Shown here: piece by piece, positions 21,637-31,816 of the stretch
Layout: every line of letters starts with the position of its first letter
Numbering within the stretch: the first letter of the stretch is position 1
From: Caecitellus pseudoparvulus
Lineage: Eukaryota > Bigyra: Bicosoecida
NCBI GenBank assembly: GCA_965644315.1
Contig: CBFFRQ010000069.1
Span: forward strand, 1,178,001-1,242,000
Length of the DNA: 64,000 nt
Direction: 5' to 3'
The notes under the pieces: model-generated
What the model saw: only the letters and a program-made list of their open reading frames with translations
The model's database searches: none
What the model was told of the DNA's origin: nothing
Translations under genes and position numbers: made by a program

Positions 21637-22566
21637 TCACTGGGCGCTGGCCTCTGGGCCGTCCTGCAGAAACACACGTGCCTTGCGCACAACGCGCTGC
21701 TGGAGGTCCTCTGTCTGCCCCAGGGTGAAGATGGGCGAATCGTCCTTCTCGTAAGCCTCCAGGTACCGCAAGTGCTTCTCATATGCAGCAGCGTGAGAGG
21801 CCACCGCCCCCTCGAAGGAGGAGGTGACGGCGTCGCAGAACTTCACATACCCCTCGATGGCCTTCACCTGCTCTGGGGTGTATGCTGTAGGGTGCTTCTC
21901 CACGCTGCCTGCCAGCCCGTACGCTAGCGCGCCCACAGCGTACTCGGCTTGGTGGCACGCTGCCGCCACGGACGCCTGTTGGCCAGGCGTGAAGGTGTTC
22001 TGGCGCTCGATGTCGTGGTTGATGCCCTTGGCAACCAGCGCAGCCGCCTTCTTGAACAGGTCTGCGACCAGCACGTCTTCCCGTGCCATAAGTGTGACCA
22101 GCGCAGCGATGCCGCCGGGCAACACCTCATCCAGACGCTCCTTCAGGTGGAAGGACACTGCCCTGTACCAGTCAGCACTGTGCACGCCATGCTTGTGAAA
22201 GACGGTGCTCATCTGCACCAAGTCATCGGCGGCAAATTCCTCCAGACGAGGAATGCACTCCGTGATGATGCCGGCGAACAAGTCCACTGCAGGCGCGCCA
22301 GCCTCATCAATGATGTACACTGCTGTGCTCAGCTCACGGTGGTTGTACTCAGCCAGGGCAGTGCCTGCTGCATCTGAAGAGTCGTACACTTGCACACCTC
22401 CAGCGGCAGCTGCGTGCTCAGAGCTCTGTGTTGCACCTTGAGCAGAAACTGGCGCGGAAGATGCAATCCAAGCTGCAGGGGCAGCCACAATTCCGCTCTT
22501 GGACGCAGCCAGGCTGCCGGCGCGCGAGGCGCCGGCAACGAGGCGATACGCAGTGCGAGCGAGCAT
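21637..22566 (-). CDS. Mitochondrially targeted helical-repeat protein (37-residue periodicity)
   Basis: A single-exon 309-residue protein with ATG at 22566 and TGA at 21637. The first 25 residues have Arg/Lys spaced among Ala/Leu/Ser and no acidic residue, as in a mitochondrial presequence. From residue 79 to 189 an alpha-helical unit repeats with a spacing of exactly 37: Leu96-Phe97, Trp133-Tyr134 and Leu170-Phe171 occupy the same position, each preceded by a small or charged turn. Arrays of 37-residue helical repeats are known from organelle RNA-binding families (heptatricopeptide, OPR and FASTK-like proteins). RNA binding is therefore a reasonable guess, but I see no RAP domain. The gene lies 48 bp from the convergent COMMD gene. 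Confidence 0.7.
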   Translation of the reverse strand: MLARTAYRLVAGASRAGSLAASKSGIVAAPAAWIASSAPVSAQGATQSSEHAAAAGGVQVYDSSDAAGTALAEYNHRELSTAVYIIDEAGAPAVDLFAGIITECIPRLEEFAADDLVQMSTVFHKHGVHSADWYRAVSFHLKERLDEVLPGGIAALVTLMAREDVLVADLFKKAAALVAKGINHDIERQNTFTPGQQASVAAACHQAEYAVGALAYGLAGSVEKHPTAYTPEQVKAIEGYVKFCDAVTSSFEGAVASHAAAYEKHLRYLEAYEKDDSPIFTLGQTEDLQQRVVRKARVFLQDGPEASAQ

Positions 22567-22672
22567 GGTTGTCGCAAGGAAAGGGAGCTCATGTGTGGTG
22601 ACCGATTTTTACGCTCTGGAATTTTGGCATCGCTCATGGTCTGCGTCGTACCGGTCTGCGTGCCTTACGTGG

Positions 22673-22682
22673 CAAATTCCGC
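22673..22682. promoter_or_regulatory. CAAATTCCGC motif upstream of the mitochondrial repeat protein
   Basis: An exact copy of the recurrent motif, 107-116 bp upstream of the ATG at 22566 and antisense to that gene. It is the only exact copy that lies outside an intron. A shorter related match, CAATTCCGC, is at 22488-22496 within the same gene's 5' coding region. Confidence 0.5.
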
Positions 22683-22840
22683 TGCAAGGCTCCGGCACTG
22701 CTAGGCCAGTCCCACCACCAAGAAAGCTTCAAGAAGCCCGTGAATGCCCTGGCTAGGTGAAAAAATGATAGGGGGCTCTTCTGTGTGTCCTTTTCCAAAC
22801 ATTTCTACCAGGTGCTGAGTGAAAAGTCTGCTAATTGACC

Positions 22841-22866
22841 TGCATGTTGGGCTAGTCCAACATGCA
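22841..22866. repeat. Perfect 10-bp inverted repeat with 6-nt loop
   Basis: TGCATGTTGG at 22841-22850 is followed by the loop gctagt and the exact complement CCAACATGCA at 22857-22866. It sits about 170 bp beyond the stop codon of the BRWD-like gene, so it could form a hairpin in that gene's 3' UTR or serve as a palindromic protein site. Confidence 0.6.
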
Positions 22867-23033
22867 CCAGATGAAAGCAGTAGTACAGTTGTCGGCAATC
22901 CACCCTTGGCAGGCCACTTGCGTCACGTCAGTCTACCCGTGTTTGCCAGGCCTGTTCTGGACAACCAGGACCCGATTACATGCGTGCATTTTTGCTGCAA
23001 TGCAGATAGCCATCGTGCTGCATGCACAGCTGC

Positions 23034-26000
23034 TCAAACACCGTGATCAGCGTAGTTCACCTGAGCTCTGCTTGCCCTGGAGCTGCGCCGAGCCGGCCGG
23101 CTGCTGGACGCCAGGTCGTGGGATGCTTCAGTTCTTGAAGCACGCCTGCCCCGGCGTAGCCGCTGACTGGACACCACGACATCCTCATCTGATGCAGGGG
23201 AGGAGCCACTCCCATCGGACCCCGAAGACGCCGCGGCCTCCTCCAGGTACACGTCATCAGCTTCTTCACTCACCGCCCCGAGTGGGCTCGCCGCCGAACT
23301 CCGTCGCCCACTTGCAAGTGGCCCCTGCCCAGCCGAGGGCAGCTTAAGCACCCTTGCTACTGTGGAGTGCAGTTCGTGAATGTCTGGCAGGGGTGGGAGC
23401 TCCTCCACCAGGGGCGTTCGGAAAGTTGCTTGGGCAGCGTGCAGTTGATCAGTGGCCAAGGCTTTGCAGAACATCGCAAGGAGGGCTAGCGGGGAGTCTT
23501 CCTCGTTGTACAGCAGGGCGTTGTCGAACACTTGCATCAAGTCGGCAGCAAAGCTTTGCACCGTGCCGAAGTGCCCAGAGAGGAGAGCATGCCGTACTTG
23601 GCTGAGGCACATGGGCCTCGCGACCACATCGAGGTAGTCCGGGACCTCAACCACATCCACAGGGTCTTCAAATACCCCCTCCTGGTCTTCTTTCCCAACA
23701 GCAGTCAGGATGTCCAGCATCGCCTCCTGGAAGCGCGCAGCCTCAGCGGGGCCAAGCGCAGCCGCCCCAAGGCCGCCCCCGCTGTCGTCAGACGATTCCC
23801 CGTCCTCCCACCCCTCATCGCCGTCCTCAACTTCTACCTTGTCTGAAAGGTCCTGTCCAACAGGCCACAAGGCGAAGTCATCCACAGCCTTGACAGCTGC
23901 GCGGCCCAGCCCAGGAACCTGCAGCGGATTCTGCCCAGCTGCAACCACAAGTGCAGCTGCCACACCGTGAGATGCTTGCACAATCTCAGAGCCTGGCGGG
24001 TTATACGCAGCACAATTCTTGAAGATCAAGACGGCGTCGAAGACGAATGCGGCGACGCTGCGGTAGAAGTTTCGCAGAAGGCGCAGTGCAATTCGGTGCA
24101 GACACATCGGCACTGGCACCACAGTGAGGTAGTCTGGAAAGAACTTCAGGTCAACGTCGTTTGTGAAGGGAGCAGCGTTGTCTGTCCTGCTGAGCACCAG
24201 GACTGCCCTCAGCAACGCCAGACGGCACGCAAGTGGGATCCCTGGCGCACCCTCGACAACTGCATCCCAGCCCATGTCCATGGCACTGATGCTCCTGGCC
24301 TGGCCCTGAAGGCCACTGTACCGCTCGGCAGCATCGAAAGACGCCGGGGGCCTAGCCTCGCCGTCTGCTGTCAGCACAGAGTGGCCGGTGGATGGCGCCC
24401 CCCACAGGGAGTGGAACTCCCATGGGGCCAGGTACTCGGAGGTCACCTCAGACGCGACTGCGCCGCTGATTTCCGGGGTCGGGCCGAAGTGCACCTGAAC
24501 TGAGCCCGCAGGGCGAGCAACAATCTTTTGCAGAGCATCCAGCACTTGAGCCTCCTCAGGGCTCCTCGCCACCCCTGCCCCTCCCTGTTCAGTTTGACGA
24601 GGTCGCTTTCGCGCACGAGGCGGCGAGACACCCGTCGTCTCACGCGCCGGTGCGTGCACCTGGACAGACTCAGCAACGGAGGTGGGCCCCACTAGCACAC
24701 TCGACACAGTGCCCATCAAGAGTCGGAAGTTCCCTGCCTTGGGGATGGGTGACAGCGACTGAAGTTGGCAGATAGCTGGTGATTGTGGGGCACTGCAGTT
24801 TGCTTCGAAGGACATACAGTGCAACCCCTCCTCTCCGCCACCCAGCACTTGCTCCTCTGGCGACGCATCCTCAGTAAGGATACGTTCAGCCTCTGCTTGC
24901 ATAGCGAGCTGCGCCTCTGTGCCAGCCTGCCACTGCATAGATTCCTCAGGCAGCACCCGTTCCACGTGGTTGAGCAGGCCTTCGATGCTTGCCCATGCAT
25001 CGCTCACACAGCAGCCACCTTTGCTGCGCAGTAGCGCAGGTACAGCAAAGGTGGGAACAGCAGGATTTGCCGCCCCACCCGACTGGCGAGAGACAGGCCA
25101 CAGTTCAGCCAGCTCGTTCCGCAGCTCCCGAGTGTTGAAGTCTACGACGGAGGGCTCCCCGTGCATGCACGTCATCACGAGGTCCCCCGGGAGCTGAACG
25201 CACGTGCGGGGGGTGAGCAGCATCAAATGCCCTGGGGCATTGGCAGGCGGAATGGCAGGGTCAAGTGCCACCCCTGCTGCAGTGCCCGCGCGAGGAAGCG
25301 CAGGGCCCACCAGAGCCACGACATCGGGCCCGCCATGTACGCCAAGGCTTTGCTGTTCATCCCACGACCCAGACATGAAGTACGGAGCAACTACAGCAAG
25401 GCGGTTGTCCATGGACTCGGGGCGCTGCCTGGGAGCGGAAGACTGCAGGAGCCCTGCTTGCTGCAGCCCGGACAGCCACAAGGGTACGCTGCGCAGGGCG
25501 TGACTTGCCCGGCTTTGGAGGACGAGGAACTCAACCCCTTCGTCCTGCTCTGGCCCTGAGGACCGGCGCATGTGCTGTGGAATTGAATCTGGTGTGATGT
25601 CAGCTTCGCTTCCCACCCATGCCAAGCCCCCGGAGCTTCCCCAGCGAACTCGCAGCTGCCTTGCCGAGAGAGGCAGATCGCGAACGGGCTCGGCATCCCA
25701 TTCGAAGCAGTAGGGCGCCACCCATGTGTCGGAGGCAGGTGGCGAGGCCAGACCGCTGGGAAGCTCTCGAATGCTGGGCGCGTGGGTGAGGGTGAGAGTC
25801 AGTTCCAGCGTCACTTCTGCCACCCCAACCTCAAAAGACTTGCGAACATGCACTGCATCCACCCGGACTCCAACCATGCCCCAATGAGCAGGCCACAGTT
25901 GCCACGGAAGGACAGCCATCTGCTGCTCTTCTTGTTCATCGGTAGTAGCTCCAGAGGCTGCTTCCTCACGTCGCCGCTTGCTGCGGCGACTGGGTTGCGA

Positions 26001-29000
26001 CGTTGCTGCAGCACCCAGCCCCAAGCTGACCTCGTAGTCTACCCCAAGCGCAGCCGCATGCAGGGCGGGACAGTACACGAGCTCGTCACCGAGCTGAGGA
26101 ACCAGGATACTCGGGCTTGGCCTCGTCCGAAGCAACCACTCACAATATGGCCCATAGTTCAGGCGCAAGGCCCTTGCCGCATCTTCGAGCTCCTTATCTC
26201 GCGGCTTCCCGCTGGTGGCGTCGGCCATGACAGTTGCGTGGTCAACACCGACTGCAACAACAGGCGCGATGCTGTGCTGGCGATGGAAATGCGTGGCGGG
26301 GTTGGAAAGTTGACGTCTTGGGTTGCGCTGGGATCTGGTCGATGCAGTGGCGGGGGCTCGGCTGAAGCGGCGCCGGTGGTGCCGGTGCCAGCGCTTCAAT
26401 CCCTGAACGACGCGGAAGAGGTGCCTGCCACTTGCGACTGAAGAAGCAGGGCTCTCTGTGGCTGCGGGCACTTGCTGCGCCCCCAACACCTCTGCAAGGC
26501 TTTCAATCGACGCACTTGCAGCTTCAGCTGCCGCCCGTCGAGGCCTGCTCATGCGAGAAGTCGACGCACTGGGTGCAGCCCCGAGTGCTGTTGCTTGCGC
26601 CATGAGCGCGGCCCTGGTTGCTGCATCAACAATGTCCTCTTCAGCCTCCCCACCCGGCACATGGCCTGGCTCCCAGGCATACTTCTGCACTTCTTCCCAG
26701 TCTGCTTGTCCCTGCCGCCGCGCTGTGCACTGGTCGCCCTGCATGAGGGCCGCAGGCCCAGCCGAGCCTGGACAGCGATACTGCCGCAGAGGAGCCGCCA
26801 GGGTTCCATGCAACAAGGCAGGCACACCTAGCAGTTGAGATCGGCGGATTTCCATTCCTAGCCGCCCTGCGTCACCCGGAACTCCAGCCGTCTCAGGTGG
26901 GAGCACAGTGGCTGTGACTGTTGATGGTGCGGCTCGCCGTAGCTGGACACTTGGAGCGAAGCCAAGCACCTTGCACCCTGAGCACGACCAGATACGCTGA
27001 TGAGCTGAAAGAGCAGCCGATTTAGCTGCTTGAGGTCGAGCCGCTGCAACCACTGCCTCAAGCGGGACGCCTGTGGCGTCGCGTTGCACGGCGTGCTCCA
27101 GCAACCGGAGGCATGCAGCCTCCCCCTTCGGCAGTGTCGCTTGCTGAAGAGAAGACAACGTACGAATGTCACTTGCCTGTTGCAAGACCATGTCGGGGCT
27201 GCATGGCGGTGGAAGTAGGTGCGGGTTCAGACGCCGCGCAGCATGCTGTGGTTGCAATGCCAGTCCCCAGACGCAAGTGCCGGCGGTTGTGCCCCCCCGC
27301 CGAAGAGGCAGCAAGAGGGGAGCCACCAAAGTTGCATGGGGCTCGCCATGCCGGTTTCCCACGTGCTGCATGGCCAGCGCAGCGGATGGCGGTGTTTGAG
27401 TGTCTGCCAGCAAGACCGCATGGCTGCCTCGCACCCGCTGCAGGGGTTCACGCTCACGGTGCAAAAACTGCTGGAATGGGGCAAGCTGCAACATGGAGGT
27501 CAGTGGTCCCGAGCTGGCACGCACCTGACGACCTGATCGACCGGGATGGCGCATGCACCCATCGGGGTCCACTCTGAGCGGTTGCGCTGCTGCCACTGGC
27601 CCAACCAGCGGTGGATGGTGAGCACCTCCAACGCCAAAGTGCGTGATTCGCGCCTGGTCATCCGAAACAGCAAATGACATCCCATCAGGGGCCCAGGAAG
27701 CATCTAGGGCCTCACAGCGCTGGACGCTGCTGGTGGACGTTGCTGTGTGCAGTGCGGGGGGTGCCCCGCCATGCAAAGCGGCCAAGTCCACTGGCACCTC
27801 CAGCAGGCGCGCCAAGTGCCATGTGGCGAGCGGTTTGGTAGTTGGCAGGAAAGTTCCACCACGGGTCGGAATTCGCCACAGCTGCAAGCGGCCGTCCTTC
27901 CCTGCTGTGAGCAAAGCAGTGGGGTCAACAGGGGACGGGGCGAGGATGTTCACCTCCTGGACATGTCCGCTGAGAGTTGCCAGGAGTGCCCCAGAGGGAA
28001 CGTGCCATACTTTGACCGAGGGCACCTCAGGCAGCAATTCATCGCCTGGCACCCCGCCGTGGGAGGTGGGAGCCCAGCCCTCAGGAGGCACCCACACCTG
28101 GGAGGTCAGCAAGCAGGAGCTGTCGCAGTTGAACTTGGCTTCGACCAGGGTGGGGGGGCCCCCGCCTCGTGTACTTCCTTCCTGGGGCCCTGTCAAGCCT
28201 TCTCCTTGACCAAGGTCTAGCGTGACGGAGGCAGGGAAGTGCCCGCGCTTGCCCCCTGTCCACAGCTGCACGTGAGGGTCACCGGCTGCTCCTGACACCA
28301 GCGCCCTGCCATCAGGGCTGAAGGCCAGGGTGTGCAGCTTGCCCCTATGCGCGGCAATGCAGGCGATCAAAAAGGGGTTCACGCTAGCCTCAGGAACTGC
28401 AACGTATCGTGCGGCATCCCAGGCCCACTCGAACACTGAACGTGACTGCGAGTGGGCTTCTGACGGGGCGGAGCTTGCAACCCGCCAGAACCTTATGCAG
28501 CCATCATCGCAACCAGTTGCAAGCAGGCCACCGTGTGGGTGCACTGCCATGATTGTTCCTCGCGGCAGGTCGCTGCTTGGGGCGGGTGCACTTGAAACGC
28601 CTCGCGCTGGGACGCTGCCCCCCCCCACTTCATGCTGCAGCAGAGAAATAGAGACAGGGAAAAGGGCCTCTGGAGTGCCTGGAGTTGGGCTTAGTTGCCC
28701 TGGAGGCGCCGGGATTGCCGATTGCAACGAATGCTGCCATGCACCTGCTTGGCGTGCGGCCGCTGCACTGGCAGCCCGGGACTGCGCCAGCGCCAGTAGC
28801 TCCGTTCCAGGTGTTTCCACGCCACCTCCACCTTGGCCCGCTTCATCACCATCAAGCTCGTCAAGGGTGCTGAGAACTGCATCACCTTGGTGCACTTGTG
28901 AGCTGCCAGTGGAGTCGCAATGCCTGCTCCCTACATCTGACACAGCTGCCCTCCCGTCAGCGCTGATTGTGAACAATAGAGAAGGGTGCACTGGATCAAA

Positions 29001-30089
29001 TGCCAGGTATCGAATAGGCCCGGTGTGTGGTTGGAAGACTGCGACTTCCGCACCAGTTTGGAGGGACCAAACACGCACGATGCCGTTGGAGGCGTCCGTG
29101 CCAGCTGCAACGAGTCTGTTGTCAGCGCTGATGGAGATGTCGCTGATGTGTCCGGCGGTGTGCCCACGAAGGGTCATGAGCAAGGAGCCAGTGACTGCAC
29201 TCCACACTTTGACTGTCTTGTCGTCTGAACCTGTCACAAGACACCTCCCGCTGAGGTCATGCGTGATTGAGTACGTTGGCTCCCGGTGCCCCCACACGCT
29301 GGTCATGCAGCGCAGGCGGCGTGAGTAGAGCAGGGTTGGGAGTCCACCGTGGTGCGCTGCTGCTGGCGCTCGTAGGAGGGTGGGTATGGGTGTCAGATCA
29401 GCCACCTCAAAGTCCTCGTCTTCCAAAGCAGGCAAACCTTGTGTCTTTGTGCTGGCAAAGGACAGGAGCTGGGCAAGCCGGGGGCTGATGCTGTTCCTGG
29501 GGCGAGGGACAGCAAGGAGCTCCTGAGCCTCTCTCTGCTGCAGTTCCTCTGGCGTGTAAAGAGCAGCAGGGGGGCCATCCACGTCAGCGTCAGTGGCCAG
29601 GAAGGGGCGCCCATGTTGATACGGCTGGCACCAGAGTGCCGGGTGGATGCGGGCTCCCCAGACCCCCGCTCCTGCACTGTCCGACAACATAGAAGGGCGC
29701 AGCCTCTTCTTGCTGCCCACCGGCTCTTCATGTGCAGCACTAGCCGGCTCCCGGGCTTTGCCGGTTCGAATTCCATCAGCCACGTGAGCATGCCTGCAGT
29801 TCCCCCGACCCCTGCCCAGTGGCGATGCCAGGCCGCTCTGCCGCGCCGTGAAGCGGACACCAATGCGTCTGTGCTTGAGAAGAGCCAAGATGCTCCCAGC
29901 CACACCAGGCTGCACGCTGTGCTGCGTTGTGCGGGCATGTTGGGCGGCTTGCTTGGCCAGGAAGGTCTGCAGCTCCCCTGCGGCGCCTGCTAGCTCTGGG
30001 ATGCTCTGCAGAAAGCTCAGCGCCACCGAGCCTCTGCCAGCTCTCATAGAGTACTCCACTTGCCATGGAGCTTGCGGACTGGGTTCCAT
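23034..30089 (-). CDS. PHIP/BRWD-family WD40 and double-bromodomain protein
   Basis: A single-exon protein of 2351 residues, with ATG at 30089 and TGA at 23034-23036. The frame is open only to about 30170, so this ATG is the natural start unless there is an unseen upstream exon. The N-terminus is helical, as in PHIP. WD40 repeats follow from about residue 260 ('GHREPTYSITHD', 'VTGSDDKTVKVW', 'LRGHTAGHISDI'). A central block, 'EWLLRTRP' then 'PQLGDELVYCPALH', matches the PHIP/BRWD linker that leads into a cryptic Tudor-like module. Bromodomain 1 lies near residue 1970 ('DLKFFPDYLTVV', 'AAYNPPGSEI') and bromodomain 2 near 2140 ('VDVVEVPDYLDVV', 'ALLYNEEDSPL'), both keeping the acetyl-lysine-binding Asn. 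The tail is Ser/Arg/acid-rich. Animal homologues read acetylated/methylated histones and act as CRL4 substrate receptors; the same role here is inferred. Confidence 0.87.
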   Translation of the reverse strand: MEPSPQAPWQVEYSMRAGRGSVALSFLQSIPELAGAAGELQTFLAKQAAQHARTTQHSVQPGVAGSILALLKHRRIGVRFTARQSGLASPLGRGRGNCRHAHVADGIRTGKAREPASAAHEEPVGSKKRLRPSMLSDSAGAGVWGARIHPALWCQPYQHGRPFLATDADVDGPPAALYTPEELQQREAQELLAVPRPRNSISPRLAQLLSFASTKTQGLPALEDEDFEVADLTPIPTLLRAPAAAHHGGLPTLLYSRRLRCMTSVWGHREPTYSITHDLSGRCLVTGSDDKTVKVWSAVTGSLLMTLRGHTAGHISDISISADNRLVAAGTDASNGIVRVWSLQTGAEVAVFQPHTGPIRYLAFDPVHPSLLFTISADGRAAVSDVGSRHCDSTGSSQVHQGDAVLSTLDELDGDEAGQGGGGVETPGTELLALAQSRAASAAAARQAGAWQHSLQSAIPAPPGQLSPTPGTPEALFPVSISLLQHEVGGGSVPARGVSSAPAPSSDLPRGTIMAVHPHGGLLATGCDDGCIRFWRVASSAPSEAHSQSRSVFEWAWDAARYVAVPEASVNPFLIACIAAHRGKLHTLAFSPDGRALVSGAAGDPHVQLWTGGKRGHFPASVTLDLGQGEGLTGPQEGSTRGGGPPTLVEAKFNCDSSCLLTSQVWVPPEGWAPTSHGGVPGDELLPEVPSVKVWHVPSGALLATLSGHVQEVNILAPSPVDPTALLTAGKDGRLQLWRIPTRGGTFLPTTKPLATWHLARLLEVPVDLAALHGGAPPALHTATSTSSVQRCEALDASWAPDGMSFAVSDDQARITHFGVGGAHHPPLVGPVAAAQPLRVDPDGCMRHPGRSGRQVRASSGPLTSMLQLAPFQQFLHREREPLQRVRGSHAVLLADTQTPPSAALAMQHVGNRHGEPHATLVAPLLLPLRRGGTTAGTCVWGLALQPQHAARRLNPHLLPPPCSPDMVLQQASDIRTLSSLQQATLPKGEAACLRLLEHAVQRDATGVPLEAVVAAARPQAAKSAALSAHQRIWSCSGCKVLGFAPSVQLRRAAPSTVTATVLPPETAGVPGDAGRLGMEIRRSQLLGVPALLHGTLAAPLRQYRCPGSAGPAALMQGDQCTARRQGQADWEEVQKYAWEPGHVPGGEAEEDIVDAATRAALMAQATALGAAPSASTSRMSRPRRAAAEAASASIESLAEVLGAQQVPAATESPASSVASGRHLFRVVQGLKRWHRHHRRRFSRAPATASTRSQRNPRRQLSNPATHFHRQHSIAPVVAVGVDHATVMADATSGKPRDKELEDAARALRLNYGPYCEWLLRTRPSPSILVPQLGDELVYCPALHAAALGVDYEVSLGLGAAATSQPSRRSKRRREEAASGATTDEQEEQQMAVLPWQLWPAHWGMVGVRVDAVHVRKSFEVGVAEVTLELTLTLTHAPSIRELPSGLASPPASDTWVAPYCFEWDAEPVRDLPLSARQLRVRWGSSGGLAWVGSEADITPDSIPQHMRRSSGPEQDEGVEFLVLQSRASHALRSVPLWLSGLQQAGLLQSSAPRQRPESMDNRLAVVAPYFMSGSWDEQQSLGVHGGPDVVALVGPALPRAGTAAGVALDPAIPPANAPGHLMLLTPRTCVQLPGDLVMTCMHGEPSVVDFNTRELRNELAELWPVSRQSGGAANPAVPTFAVPALLRSKGGCCVSDAWASIEGLLNHVERVLPEESMQWQAGTEAQLAMQAEAERILTEDASPEEQVLGGGEEGLHCMSFEANCSAPQSPAICQLQSLSPIPKAGNFRLLMGTVSSVLVGPTSVAESVQVHAPARETTGVSPPRARKRPRQTEQGGAGVARSPEEAQVLDALQKIVARPAGSVQVHFGPTPEISGAVASEVTSEYLAPWEFHSLWGAPSTGHSVLTADGEARPPASFDAAERYSGLQGQARSISAMDMGWDAVVEGAPGIPLACRLALLRAVLVLSRTDNAAPFTNDVDLKFFPDYLTVVPVPMCLHRIALRLLRNFYRSVAAFVFDAVLIFKNCAAYNPPGSEIVQASHGVAAALVVAAGQNPLQVPGLGRAAVKAVDDFALWPVGQDLSDKVEVEDGDEGWEDGESSDDSGGGLGAAALGPAEAARFQEAMLDILTAVGKEDQEGVFEDPVDVVEVPDYLDVVARPMCLSQVRHALLSGHFGTVQSFAADLMQVFDNALLYNEEDSPLALLAMFCKALATDQLHAAQATFRTPLVEELPPLPDIHELHSTVARVLKLPSAGQGPLASGRRSSAASPLGAVSEEADDVYLEEAAASSGSDGSGSSPASDEDVVVSSQRLRRGRRASRTEASHDLASSSRPARRSSRASRAQVNYADHGV

Positions 30090-31539
<1,450 letters not shown>

Positions 31540-31816
31540 ATGCCCACGGTGGCGCTTGCCTTGGGGCCCTCGTTGGAACAAATGCATTAGGGGGCTGCCT
31601 TTCGTGAACGCTCGAGTCGGAGGTTCAAAACCCACGCGCTACCGCATACTGAGTGTGTCAGCCATCGCCCCAAAAGCGAGTACCTTCGCATGGTTCCTTA
31701 CAAAACGACGCCCCACGCCTCTTCTGCGGGGGTCTCAGGGAGCCCACGCTAGCACCGCAACGTGCGCTGCTGCAAGTGCAGTGCACCAGGCTTCCCTGTG
31801 CCTGCTTTCCCGCACC

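Larger units (their letters stand above)
22567..23033. other. Intergenic region upstream of the mitochondrial repeat protein
   Basis: About 470 bp hold the promoter of the gene starting at 22566 and the 3' end of the BRWD-like gene. It contains one CAAATTCCGC motif and one perfect 10-bp inverted repeat, both listed separately. I see no gene in it. Confidence 0.5.

Noticed and set aside
31549-31642. tRNA-like segment downstream of calmodulin: a 7-bp pairing between 31549-31555 and 31636-31642 and a B-box-like GGTTCAAAACC
   Set aside because: The T stem has two mismatches in five pairs, no D arm can be drawn, and I find no clear anticodon stem. It is probably chance, in the calmodulin 3' region.
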